Of a DNA stretch of 64,000 bases, positions 22,517-31,726 are shown piece by piece (the stretch's first letter is position 1; every line of letters starts with the position of its first letter). The stretch spans positions 10,116,001-10,180,000 of the forward strand of contig NC_059382.1 in assembly GCF_019703515.2 (NCBI RefSeq). The letters are read 5' to 3'. A program made the translations under genes and the position numbers. This DNA comes from Myxocyprinus asiaticus (lineage: Eukaryota; Chordata; Actinopteri; Cypriniformes; Catostomidae). A model generated the notes under the pieces. That model saw only the letters and a program-made list of their open reading frames with translations, did no database searches and was not told the origin of the DNA.

Positions 22517-22728
22517 CACAACCAACAAACTGCTTTTCAGCACAACATAAAATCAATGAACACACAGTCAGCATCGTGCATCTCTCTCTCACCCCTCCGG
22601 CAGTCTGGTCACCTTTTTTATCCCTCTCCAGCTCTCATTGAAACACAGAGCAGCTGATAGAGATAATTTCCCACAAGTGTCAATCCTTACTGTTTTTGCT
22701 GTCCCAGCCTCGCTCTCTACAGATGTCA
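22517..22728 (-). repeat. Gypsy 5' LTR, truncated
   Basis: It matches the outer part of the 3' LTR and also has a segment (CTCATTGAAACACAGAGCAG) absent from that copy. The inner portion of roughly 95 bp, including the LTR end and primer-binding site, is missing. Reverse transcription could not start normally from this copy. Confidence 0.7.
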
Positions 22729-23749
22729 CTCGTCTGTAGTCATGTTTATATGTATAGCGCTTATCACAACACACATCGTTTCAAAGCAGCTTTACAGAAA
22801 ATTATGCATTAGCAAAAAATTAAACTGTAATTCTATAAAGTCTTAAAGTGATCATTGTGTAGTTTGATTAAATATGATTGTAAATTGTGTATAAAAATTA
22901 AATAATTAAATAATAATTGTATTTAGAACCCCTGTGAGCAAGCTGAAGGCGACTGTGACAAGGAAGACAAAACTCCAATAGATGTTGGTTAATGGAGAAA
23001 AAAAACATAGGGAGAAACCAGGCTCACTGTGGGAGCTAGTTCCCCTCTGGCTAACCAGCATGAATATAATGCCAGTATGAGTTATTTATGTGCAGTGCAG
23101 GTCATGTTATGAGATTAGTAAATCAAGTAAATGTTAAGGTCCAGCGTTTAAAAAAAAAATATTGTTTTAATGAACTGTAAGATTAATGACTAATGTCTTT
23201 GAATTCCATCCTGGATTAGTTGCAGAGGTTCACATAGATGCATTGTCCTTTGTTAGTTGGCTGATGAAGGCTTTTGTTGGCACTTAAATTACAGTCTATG
23301 TATTCCATTTCAAGAGTGTAGTCCATCAATAGACAAAGGTGATGCAGGCAGAGATCAAAGAGGTGCATTGCAGTTCAACCGGTAGGTCATTTTGGTGAGG
23401 TTCGGTGGGGTCCATCCTAAGTCCAAGGTTCAGGCAGTGGCATATGATATATCCGATGTCTCACAGTTGGTGTTGGCATCATTTCATCCTCTGAAGTCAA
23501 TCATAAAAGACTGAAGTGATGTCTGGCTAGCACCGGCTGCATTTAGTCATCATCACTAAGAGACACATAGCAGTGAAGTCCGACACCAAGCAGGAACAGA
23601 GCTGGATTTGGTCAGCTCTGGTAACCTCGGAATATGAATCCAGAGGTTGAGACATGGAAACAAATAGAATAATATTAGCGTAGATGCCATTCAGTTTTAT
23701 GCAGATTTATAGATCATGATAGATGTTTCTTGTTTTGTCAGACCTAACT

Positions 23750-24012
23750 AAAGCAGCCTAATTGTGAGATGATGGCTAAATAGATGAGTCTTTGGTCTAG
23801 ACTTAAACCGATTGAGTGTGTCTGCGTCCCGAACAGTGTTAGGGAGACTATTCCATGAGTTAGTAGCCAAATAGGAAAAGGATCTATCTACTTTTGTGGA
23901 TTTTGATATTCTAGGAACTATTAACAAGCCAGAATTTTGTGATCGTAATGAACATGATGGAATATAGTGTTTCAGAAGGTCACTTAAGTACTGTGGAGCT
24001 AGACCATAGACC
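23750..24012 (-). pseudogene. Rex1 reverse transcriptase C-terminal region
   Basis: An open minus-strand frame without its own ATG reads LAPQYLSDLLKHYIPSCSLR, then GLLIVPRISKS, then SFSYLATNSWNSLPNTVRDA and LNRFKSRPKTHLF. This is the characteristic C-terminus of Rex1/L2-like ORF2 proteins. The polymerase catalytic part upstream is deleted. Confidence 0.8.
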
Positions 24013-24022
24013 AGAGGTTTTT

Positions 24023-24262
24023 TTATTTATATCTGATGGTCACATTAAGCATTATTAGTTTAAAAAAAATTATTAGTTCAAAAGACTTATATCCTGTCCT
24101 CTGAGTAACACCAAAAACTTCAATGTAAATTGTAGCAACACCTCCTCCTCGAGCCTTCAGATGAGGATCATGTTTATAACAATAACCTGAGGGAGTAGAT
24201 TTATTTAAACCAATATATCCATCCAGTTTAAGCCAGGTTTCAGTCAAACAGAGCACATCCAA
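24023..24262 (-). pseudogene. Rex1 endonuclease N-terminal fragment
   Basis: The frame starts MDVLCLTETWLK, with the metal-binding Glu of the EEP endonuclease, and continues through TPSGYCYKHDPH and ARGGGVATIY, a signature of Rex1 elements. After about 60 residues it passes into unrelated sequence where the deletion begins. Confidence 0.8.
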
Positions 24263-24589
24263 ACTATGATCTGTATTAATTTAATTTACAATTAGTGCTT
24301 TGGTTGTAAGAGGTCTAATGTTTATTAGCCCTACCTTTATATGATGTTTATCTTCAATTTTCTTCCTTTTTTTTTTCAAGTTTGACCTTAATCACATTTT
24401 TTTGTGTGAGAGTTTTGTGTGTGGTAGTTCAGGGAACAGACACAGTCTCTATATGATATCTAGGTGATACAGTCTTTATGTGTTGTAGTTTATGTGACCT
24501 GTGTGATGTCTCATGGCAGCTAGCAGACGTTCGGATTAACCAGTTTGTCTGCTTCCTGACCTGGGCCCCAGTTAGTCAAATACTATCAC

Positions 24590-24965
24590 TATTAAGACTA
24601 TGAGCCAAATTACTAGAGAGGAGAGAGGCACCTTCCCTGGAGGGATGTAGTCCGTCTCACTTTAGCAGGTCAGTCTGTCCCAAAAACTCTTCCAATTGTC
24701 TATAAATCCTATGCTATTCTCCGGACACCACTCTGACATCCAGCCGTTCAGTGACACTAATCTGCTATAAACCTCATCACCACGATGAGCAGGGAGGAGG
24801 CCAGAGCATATTACAGTGTCTGACATTGTTCACACACCTCTTTAACATTATCGTTAGTGATCTCCGAGTGGCGAAGCCGGACATTCACATCGTTAGTGCT
24901 GACATGAATAACAATTTTAGAAAATCTATGTTTAGCATCAGCCAAACGCATTAGCCAGCACTTGT
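24590..24965 (-). pseudogene. Esterase-like ORF1 of the Rex1/CR1-type LINE, frameshifted
   Basis: Read on the minus strand, the segment gives KIVIHVSTNDVNVRLRHSEI and, after frame changes, WCPENSIGFIDNWKSFWDRL-like text. This is the pattern of SGNH-fold esterases carried by ORF1 of CR1-group elements (a xxHVGTNDxR block, then WxxRxxGFIDNW). Several stops and shifts interrupt it. It also explains why the region lacks host coding content. Confidence 0.6.
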
Positions 24966-24984
24966 AAATCTGATTCTTCTGCAG

Positions 24985-25700
24985 AACACAAACAAATTTG
25001 TATAGAAGAATATCTCAGCTCAGTAGGTCCATACAATGCAAGTGAATAGTGGCCAAAATATGAACTTTCAGATTTCCTGTGTGATTGTATTATATACATT
25101 TTCAGTATTCAATGATATACAGTGGTGGCCAAAAATAATATCACGCTTGCTAAATATGAGCAAAGAAGGCTGTGAAAAAAAATATTTTCCAAACAGCTTC
25201 AGCTGAAGCTCCAAAAAGCACGTAAAGTTCCAAAAGGTAACAATTTTTTCACTATAAATCTTGACATTAGCAGTCTCCTTAGCGATCATTATTTCAAGCT
25301 CAATTACACTTCCAAGAGTTAGACGCATGAGCAGACTATAAGATGGCACTGGGATGCGCATGCGTCAAGTGCTAGGAAGTGTAATCGAGCTTGAAATCAT
25401 GATCATGCCTAGAGACTGCAGTGGCAATAAGCACATTGAAAAAGAAGTTACATTTTGGTCTGTTCTCACCCAAAACCGATTGGATCATTTCTGAATACAT
25501 GGATTAAACCACTAAATCTTTATGCTACCTTTATGTCCTGTTTGGAGCTTCAAAGTTCACTTGAGATATTCTGAGATATTCTTCTAAAAATCTTCGTTTG
25601 TGTTCAGCAGAAGAAAGAATGTCATACACATCTTGGATGGCATGAGGGTGAGGAAATGATGAAAGAATTTTCATTTTTAGGGGAACAATTCTTTTAAGCT
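24985..25700. repeat. Long palindromic dispersed repeat
   Basis: Inverted arms centre near 25340. GACATTAGCAGTCTCCTTAG and TTCAAGCTCAATTACACTTC on the left pair with the complements of GTGTAATCGAGCTTGAAATC and GAGACTGCAG on the right. The right side ends with the TAGTTCACCC family end (25604-25697). A related copy of one arm is at 52200-52465. A Tc1 terminal fragment is embedded on the left (25126-25190). Confidence 0.75.
25126..25190 (+). repeat. Solo Tc1 terminal-repeat fragment
   Basis: CAGTGGTGGCCAAAAATAAT, then GAGCAAAGAAGGCTGTGAAA, matches the left end of the Tc1 at 26701. The 60 bp upstream (GAACTTTCAGATTTCCTGTG and on to ATTCAATGATATA) also match the flank of that Tc1 at 26642-26700. 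Confidence 0.8.
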
Positions 25701-26325
25701 AGTGAAAAAAAAAAACTCCACAGTGCCCACAGTTGAAGAAACACCCAGCTAAACTACAGTGCTTCAAACTTTGTGCATTTCATTTATCATAGTTGCAATC
25801 ATCCTGTCATTGAGTTAACACCATTTTTCTTACCAGTGTCTCAAAAATGATTATGAATTGATCGCTGGAGTATCTAGTGGGCAATGCTTCAGAGTTGTGT
25901 AATGGAATTGATCCCACTAGATTTACTTTCACTGTTTTGACTGAGGCAGCAGATCCATTTCACTTTATCGTACCATTAAATCTGATTCAAAGGAATGAAA
26001 CGTGGAAAGTTACACTTTGTCAAGACTAATGCATAATGTACTCTCAACACACCTTAAATCTTGCATACCAGATTTGCAGAGACTTTGTAAAAGCTACTCT
26101 GCCATTCCAGAAGGCATCTCTACTTTTGGACAGGATGATGTGTTAGAGCAGGAACAGGAAACGGGGCCATCAGTCAGTCAGGTAAAACACCTAGGCTTGA
26201 CTGGCAAGCTGGACCTAATCTAACTGAATGGAACTTGGCACACATTGGAAATTCAAACCAATAAAAATATCAATCCTATTCATTACCCCCTCTCTCTACT
26301 GTTTGTAACATTTGGACTGTTTCAT
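25700..26325. other. nbea: Intron stretch
   Basis: The first 90 bp belong to the repeat shared with 18498-18575. The rest shows no exon or element ends. Confidence 0.5.
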
Positions 26326-26329
26326 TCAG

Positions 26330-26450
26330 GGATGGGCGACGCCCCTTATTTTCTTTTCGATCCAATACCAAGGTCAATAATCAAGGTCAACACTGATATT
26401 GATACTGATACCTCTATTAAATGGTAATTTTGTGGTTTTTGATGATAAAA
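26330..26450. repeat. Fragment of the GATGGGCGA hAT-like MITE
   Basis: CAGGGATGGGCGACGCCCCT, then TTATTTTCTTTTCGATCCAA, then GATACTGATACCTCTATTAA, parallels 13476-13575. Confidence 0.65.
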
Positions 26451-29384
26451 TGGGTAATTAGCCATTTAGTCATCTGGTTACCAAAAATCGAAGCACTAAC
26501 CCCAGTGGCCGAAGCTGGAAGTGTTGTTGCGTTTGGGCATGTGTGAGCTTCAGTATTTGATTAACCCCTGTATATATAAATGTTTGATGGGGGATGGTGC
26601 TTGTCAGTAATTCGGCTGATTGGGGTTGATTTCAGGGTACATGAACTTTCAGATTTCCTGTGTGATCATATTATGTAAATTTTCAATATTCAATGATATA
26701 CAGTGTTGGCCAGAAATATTGTCACCCTTGGTAAAAATGAGCAAAGAAGGCTGTGAAAAAAAATCTGCATTCTTTATAATTTTGAAAAAATCACAAAAAT
26801 CTAAACTTTAATTGAAGTAAAACAATTGAACAGTGGAAATATTCCATTATTAAATAAATATTTTTCTTCAAAACGCATTGGCCATAATTATTGGCACCCT
26901 TTTATTCAATACTTTTTGCAACCTCCCTTTGCTGAGATAACACCTCTGAGACTTCTCTTATAATGCCTAATGAGGTTGGAGAACACCTGCAAGGGATCTG
27001 AGACCATTCCTCCATACAGAATCTCTACAGATCCTTCAAATTCAGAGGACCATGTTGGTGGACTCTCCTCTTCAGTTCACCCCACAAATTTTCTATGGGG
27101 TTCAGGTCAGGGGACTGGGTTGGCCATGGCAGAACCTTGATTTTGTGGTCAGTGAACCATTTTTGTGTTGATTTTGATGTTTGTTTTGGATCATTGTCCT
27201 GCTGGAAGATCCAGCCAGGGCCCATTGTAAGCTTTCTGGCAGAGGCAGCCAGGTTTTTATTTTTTATCTGCTGGTATTTGATAGAGTCTGTGATGCCATG
27301 TATCCGAACAAGATGTCCAGGACCTCTGGCAGAAAAACAGACCCACAACATTAAAGATCCAGCACCACATTTAACTGTAGGCATAGGGTACTTCTTCATC
27401 TCTGTGTGCACCAAACCTATCTCTGGTATTTGCTGCCAAAAAGCTCTTTTTTTGTTTCATCTGACTAGGGCTGAAATGATTAGTCAACGTTATCGACAAC
27501 GTCGACACTAAAAAATTGTTGACAAAAATGTTTGTTGTCGAATAGTCATTTGATCTCATTTAACGTAACATGAGATCACATTAAACTCTAATGATGACGC
27601 GCGAGAGCAGCACTGCAGTTCACGCCTGACTCAGGAGAGGAAGATTACACAGCTCACAGTCCAGATGCACTCTAAACTTTCCAAACTGCTTCAGGTGATG
27701 TAGATCACAAAGTATGAAGGAATTATAATGCAAAAATACAAAATAAGTAAATACAAAAGCACTCTCGTTGTGGAAAGAGCGGAGTTGGAGCTACTGATCC
27801 GCTTAAGCAAAACTTGCGTGTTGAGCGTCTTTAAAGGAAACACCCTGGCATTACATCTTAAATGCAGTTATATTTAATGCATTACAGCTTTATTAAAGTT
27901 CAAATAATACGGAAGCAGATCATGTAAATAACTACAAACTCCGAAACTGCCATTTATTTTGCGGTCAGCGCATCTTCTATGAGTTGTGCGAATGTCCCGA
28001 TTTAAGGGAGAGAGATTGAAACTGCATCCGGCTGAAGCACACTCTGTTGCGGGGACGCTCATCCCTCAAGCATGCATGCTTAATGTAGCTAGATTATAAT
28101 GTGATGGCTCGTGACTTATTGAATCATAATATGTGTCACTGTGTATTTCTTATCATGAAGAAAATTGGAAATACGCAGCTTTATTAATAAGAGAGAGTTT
28201 GTTTTTTTGTGAGTTAAAGATGGATTGAAGTAAACAGAAAGGTGAGAGAGGAGGTCTTCGCCCCATTATACTCTGCTCAAAATACATTTTTGATTTGTTT
28301 TTGTTTTGGCTTGTTTTCCAATATAAATATCTAAAACTCCTTTAAAACAACGTACATTTTCTTTAGCAGCTATACTGCAGAAGAAATATTTGTTATCTGA
28401 GAATGTTGAATATAATATTAAAAATACAAATATTTTAAATTTGCAGTATGTAAGATTCAGAAACCTTTGTTATTAATGACACCTGTGGCCATAAAGTGAA
28501 CTGCAGCCAGCTACATAATTGCTCCTGCTTGCGCTCATGCACACACTCCATAGGGATGTGAGCATCGATCAAAACAATGATGTAACACAAAGAGACTGAA
28601 CGTGATTCACCGACATCATGCTGACAGATGAGGTAGCATAATTAAAATCACACAGTTATGATTGTTTTACTACAAACTTTGAGACTGTGTATTATATTTG
28701 ACTCTGCAGTGCTGGAACAGGGCTAAAACAAAGTGTAGATATAGGTCTGGCTATTCGAGACTGTAGATTGAAGTAATCACTTTTCTTTGCATGATACACT
28801 GACTGCATTTATATGATAGCCTATGTCGGCATTAGCTAGCTAGCCAGCTTTATCAATAGCTGTTGGCTAAATTTGGTGGATGATGACAGTTGTAATGTTT
28901 AATGTGTGTGTTCATGTATATCATGTATTTTATTTTGTATTCAAGTTCCTGTTTCATGTCATGTGATGTTCTGTTCTCTATCTGTCACTCAGACGTTGTG
29001 TCAATGTAGTGACACTAGGGGTCACTCTTGGGAGCCCCAAACACCTCTGATCTTTGAGAAAAGGCCAATGGGAATTGGTGAGTGGAATTTGCATGCCACT
29101 CCCCCGGACATACGGGTATAAAAGGAGCTGGCTCGCAACCACTCATTCAGATTTTCTCTTCGGAGCTGAGCGTTTCTATTCATTGAGCTGAATTCATCCG
29201 CCGAGTTCATTCACCTCATCTGCTGGATTTACGGTGCATTTCAGCGGCTTCTCACCCTCTGCACCGGTGGAGTGCAGAGAATGCCTCTGGGCGCTTCGGC
29301 AGGCTAAAAGAGTATATTCTTTTCCTAAAAGAGTGTATTTTCTTCTACTAAAAGAGTGGCACTTATGGGAGCGTCTTTTTAAAG

Positions 29385-29945
29385 ATGCCTTTCCGTTTGT
29401 GTATAATTCCAGGTTGCGGTCATCCCAGGGATGAGGAGATCTGCTGCTCTGGAACTGGTGGACAGACTACTCCATCCCTCGGGATGCCCAAGGGGCTGCG
29501 GTACCCAAAAATTCAACAAAAGAGCGGTTTCCTTATTCCCTGGGTCACATATCCGGTGCTCACGGCCGTCGTTGTCATGACCGCCGACCACTGTTCCCTA
29601 ACGGTAGGTATGGCACTTCAGGGGCGGCCCCAGCTTTGGCACAAACACGCCCATGCCAGGCTGGTTCTGACGGACTGCGGGGACAATATTCCTCCTCCCC
29701 CCTCCCTGACCGGCCCCTACTTCATCGTACCAAAGAAAGGCTGTGGGTTGCGGCCAATCTTGGACCTGCGAGTACTGAACCGGGCTTTGCACAGACTCCC
29801 GATCAAGATGCTGACACAAAAACGCATTTTAGTGAGCGTCCGGCATCAAGATTGGTTCGCTGCGGTAGACCTGAAGGACGTGTACTTCCACGTCTCGGTT
29901 TTGCCTCGACACAGACCCTTCCTGCGGTTTGCTTTCGAGGGCTGA
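29385..29945 (+). pseudogene. DIRS1 ORF1/RT deletion fusion
   Basis: A 186-codon frame joins two genes. It starts with MPFRLCIIPGCGHP, the Cys-rich N-terminus of the DIRS gag-like ORF1. From about residue 100 it becomes reverse transcriptase: GPYFIVPKKGCGLRPILDLR, then RHQDWFAAVDLKDVYFHVS with the first catalytic Asp. It stops after RPFLRFAFEG. In copy 2 the RT continues through YKVLPFGLS to YLDDW; here that half is deleted and RNase H text (SKTGWGVVCNGQAATNS) follows in another frame. No polymerase activity is possible. Confidence 0.85.
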
Positions 29946-30640
29946 GGGCCTCCAAGACAGGCTGGGGTGTCGTCTGCAATGGGCAGGCAGCCACCAACTC
30001 TTGGACCGGCCTGTGACTACATTGGCACATCAACTGCCTTGAGTTGCTGGCAGTGCTGCTCGCCCTGCGGAGGCTCCGGCCGTTGATCCAGGGCAAGCAT
30101 GTGTTGTTCCGGACAGACAACATTGCGACGGTAGTGTACATCATACGCCAAGGCGGTCTACGCTCCCGTTGCATGTTGTAATTCGTCCACCGTCTCCTTC
30201 TCTGGAGTCAGCAGTGCCTAAAGTCATTGCGAGCCACTCACATTCCGGGCGACCTCAACACCATGGCGGACGCGTAGTCACGACATGTTATGCTCAGGGG
30301 AGAGTGGAGGCTCCACCCCCAGGTGGTCCAGCTGATATGGAGTCGATTCGGTCAAGCGCAGGTAGATCTGTTTGCTTCCCGGGAATCCTCCCACTGCCCG
30401 CTATGGTACGCCCTGACTGAGGCCCCCCTCGGTACAGATGCGTTGGCATACAGCTGGCCCCTGGGACTACGCAAGTATGCATTTTCCCCAGTGAGCCTAC
30501 TTGCACAGACCCTGTTCAAGGTCAGGGAGGATGAAGAGCAGATCGTCCTAGTAGCACCCTACTGGCCCACCCAGACTTGGTTCTCAGACCTCACGCTCCT
30601 CGCGACAGCCCCCCCTGGTGAATTCCCCTGAGGAAGGACC
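29946..30640 (+). pseudogene. DIRS1 RNase H and downstream domain, frameshifted
   Basis: After the RT break, the text ASKTGWGVVCNGQAAT (RNase H start) and, in other frames, HINCLELLAVLLALRRL-like and DNIATVVYI-like strings follow at 30020-30150. The frame 30290-30631 (GEWRLHPQVVQLIW, AQVDLFASRES, RKYAFSPVSLLAQTL, VAPYWPTQTWFSDL) is the conserved region between RNase H and recombinase in DIRS elements. This region is missing from copy 2. Several frameshifts are present. Confidence 0.75.
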
Positions 30641-31726
30641 TTCTTTCTCAGGGACGGGGCACCATCTGGCACCCGTGACCAGACCTCTGGTATCTCCACG
30701 TCTGGCCCCTGGATGGGACACGGAAGACCTAAGTGGCCTACCACCCATGGTGGTAGACACGATCACTCAGGCTAGGGCCCCCTCTACGAGGCGCTTGTAT
30801 GCTTTGAAGTGGCATCTGTTCGCTAAGTGGTGTTCTTCCCGACGCGAGGACCCCCAGAGATGTGCAGTCGGATCGGTGCTTTCCTTCCTGCAGAAGAGGC
30901 TGGAGGGGCGCTGTCCACCTTGAAGGTGTATGTAGCCACTATATCTGCACATCACGATGCAGTAGACGGTAAGTATTTGCGGAAGCACGACTTGATCATC
31001 AGGTTCCTGAGAGGCGCTAGGAGGTTGAATCCCCCCAGACCACGCCACATCCCCTTGTGGGACCTCTCTGTGGTCCTTCGGGGTCTACAGGGAGCTCCAT
31101 TCGAGCCCCTGGAGTCAGTTGAGCTAAAGGCACACTCCTTGAAGACTGCCCTCCTGACTGCGCTCATATCCATCAAGAGGGTAGGGGATCTGCAGGCGTT
31201 CTCTGTCAGCGAAACATGCCTGGAGTTCGGTCCGGGCTACTCTCACATGATCCTGAGACCCCGACCGGGCTATGTGCCCAAGGTTCCCATGACCCTGTTT
31301 AGGGATCAGGTGGTGAACCTGCAAGCACTGCCCCAGGAGGAGGCAGACCCAGCCTTGGCATTGCTGTGTCCAGTGCATGCTTTGTGCATCTATTTGGATC
31401 GCACGCAGAGCTTTAGAAGCTCCGAGCAGCTCTTTGTCTGCTTTGGCGGACAGCGGAAAGGGAGCTCTGTCTCCAAACAGAGGATCGCCCACTGGGTCAT
31501 TGATGCCATCGCGATGGCATATCATGCCCAGGATGTGCCGTCCCCCTTGGGTCTGCAAGCCCACTCTACTAGGAGTGTGGCGGCCTCCTGGGCCCTGACC
31601 AATGGCGCCTCTTTAGCAGACATCTGCAGAGCAGCGGGCTGGGCAACACCCAACACCTTTGCGAGGATTTACAATCTCCGGGTTGAGCCGGTCTCGTCCC
31701 ATGTGTTGTCAGGTACGAGCAGGTAA
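30618..31726 (+). pseudogene. DIRS1 tyrosine recombinase, one frameshift
   Basis: The N-terminal core-binding part is in frame 30618-30923 (ITQARAPSTRRLYALKWHLF, AKWCSSRRED). The catalytic part continues at 30827-31726 in the next frame, so a small indel lies near 30915. In the 299-codon frame the catalytic residues are visible: Arg118 in ISIKRVGDLQAF, His246 and Arg249 in QAHSTRS, Trp272 in AAGWATP, and Tyr282 in FARIYNL. This enzyme would integrate the circular DIRS DNA in place of an integrase. Apart from the shift it is the best preserved DIRS gene here. Confidence 0.85.

Larger units (their letters stand above)
19266..22728 (-). mobile_element. Gypsy (Ty3-type) LTR retrotransposon, antisense, integrase missing
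   Basis: LTR sequences lie at 19266-19536 (3' LTR, starting TGTGACAAGG on the plus strand) and 22517-22728 (5' LTR, truncated on its inner side). They share AACCAACAAACTGCTTTTCA, ACACACAGTCAGCATCGTG and ACAGATGTCACTC. Between them, read on the minus strand, are gag, protease, reverse transcriptase and RNase H. RNase H runs straight into the 3' LTR with no integrase coding. Frameshifts break the polyprotein. No matching target duplication is visible at the two outer ends. Confidence 0.88.
22740..24965 (-). mobile_element. Rex1-type LINE, antisense, RT core deleted
   Basis: Minus-strand order: an esterase-like first ORF (about 24965-24590), an endonuclease N-terminus (24262-24023), then directly the RT C-terminus (about 24012-23750), then a 3' region with GACAAAACTCC, GGGAGAAACCAGGCTCA and CTCTGGCTAACCAGC at 22960-23055. 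The catalytic RT core between endonuclease and C-terminus is missing at about 24012-24030. Such elements belong to the CR1/Rex1 group. The copy is dead. Confidence 0.8.
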
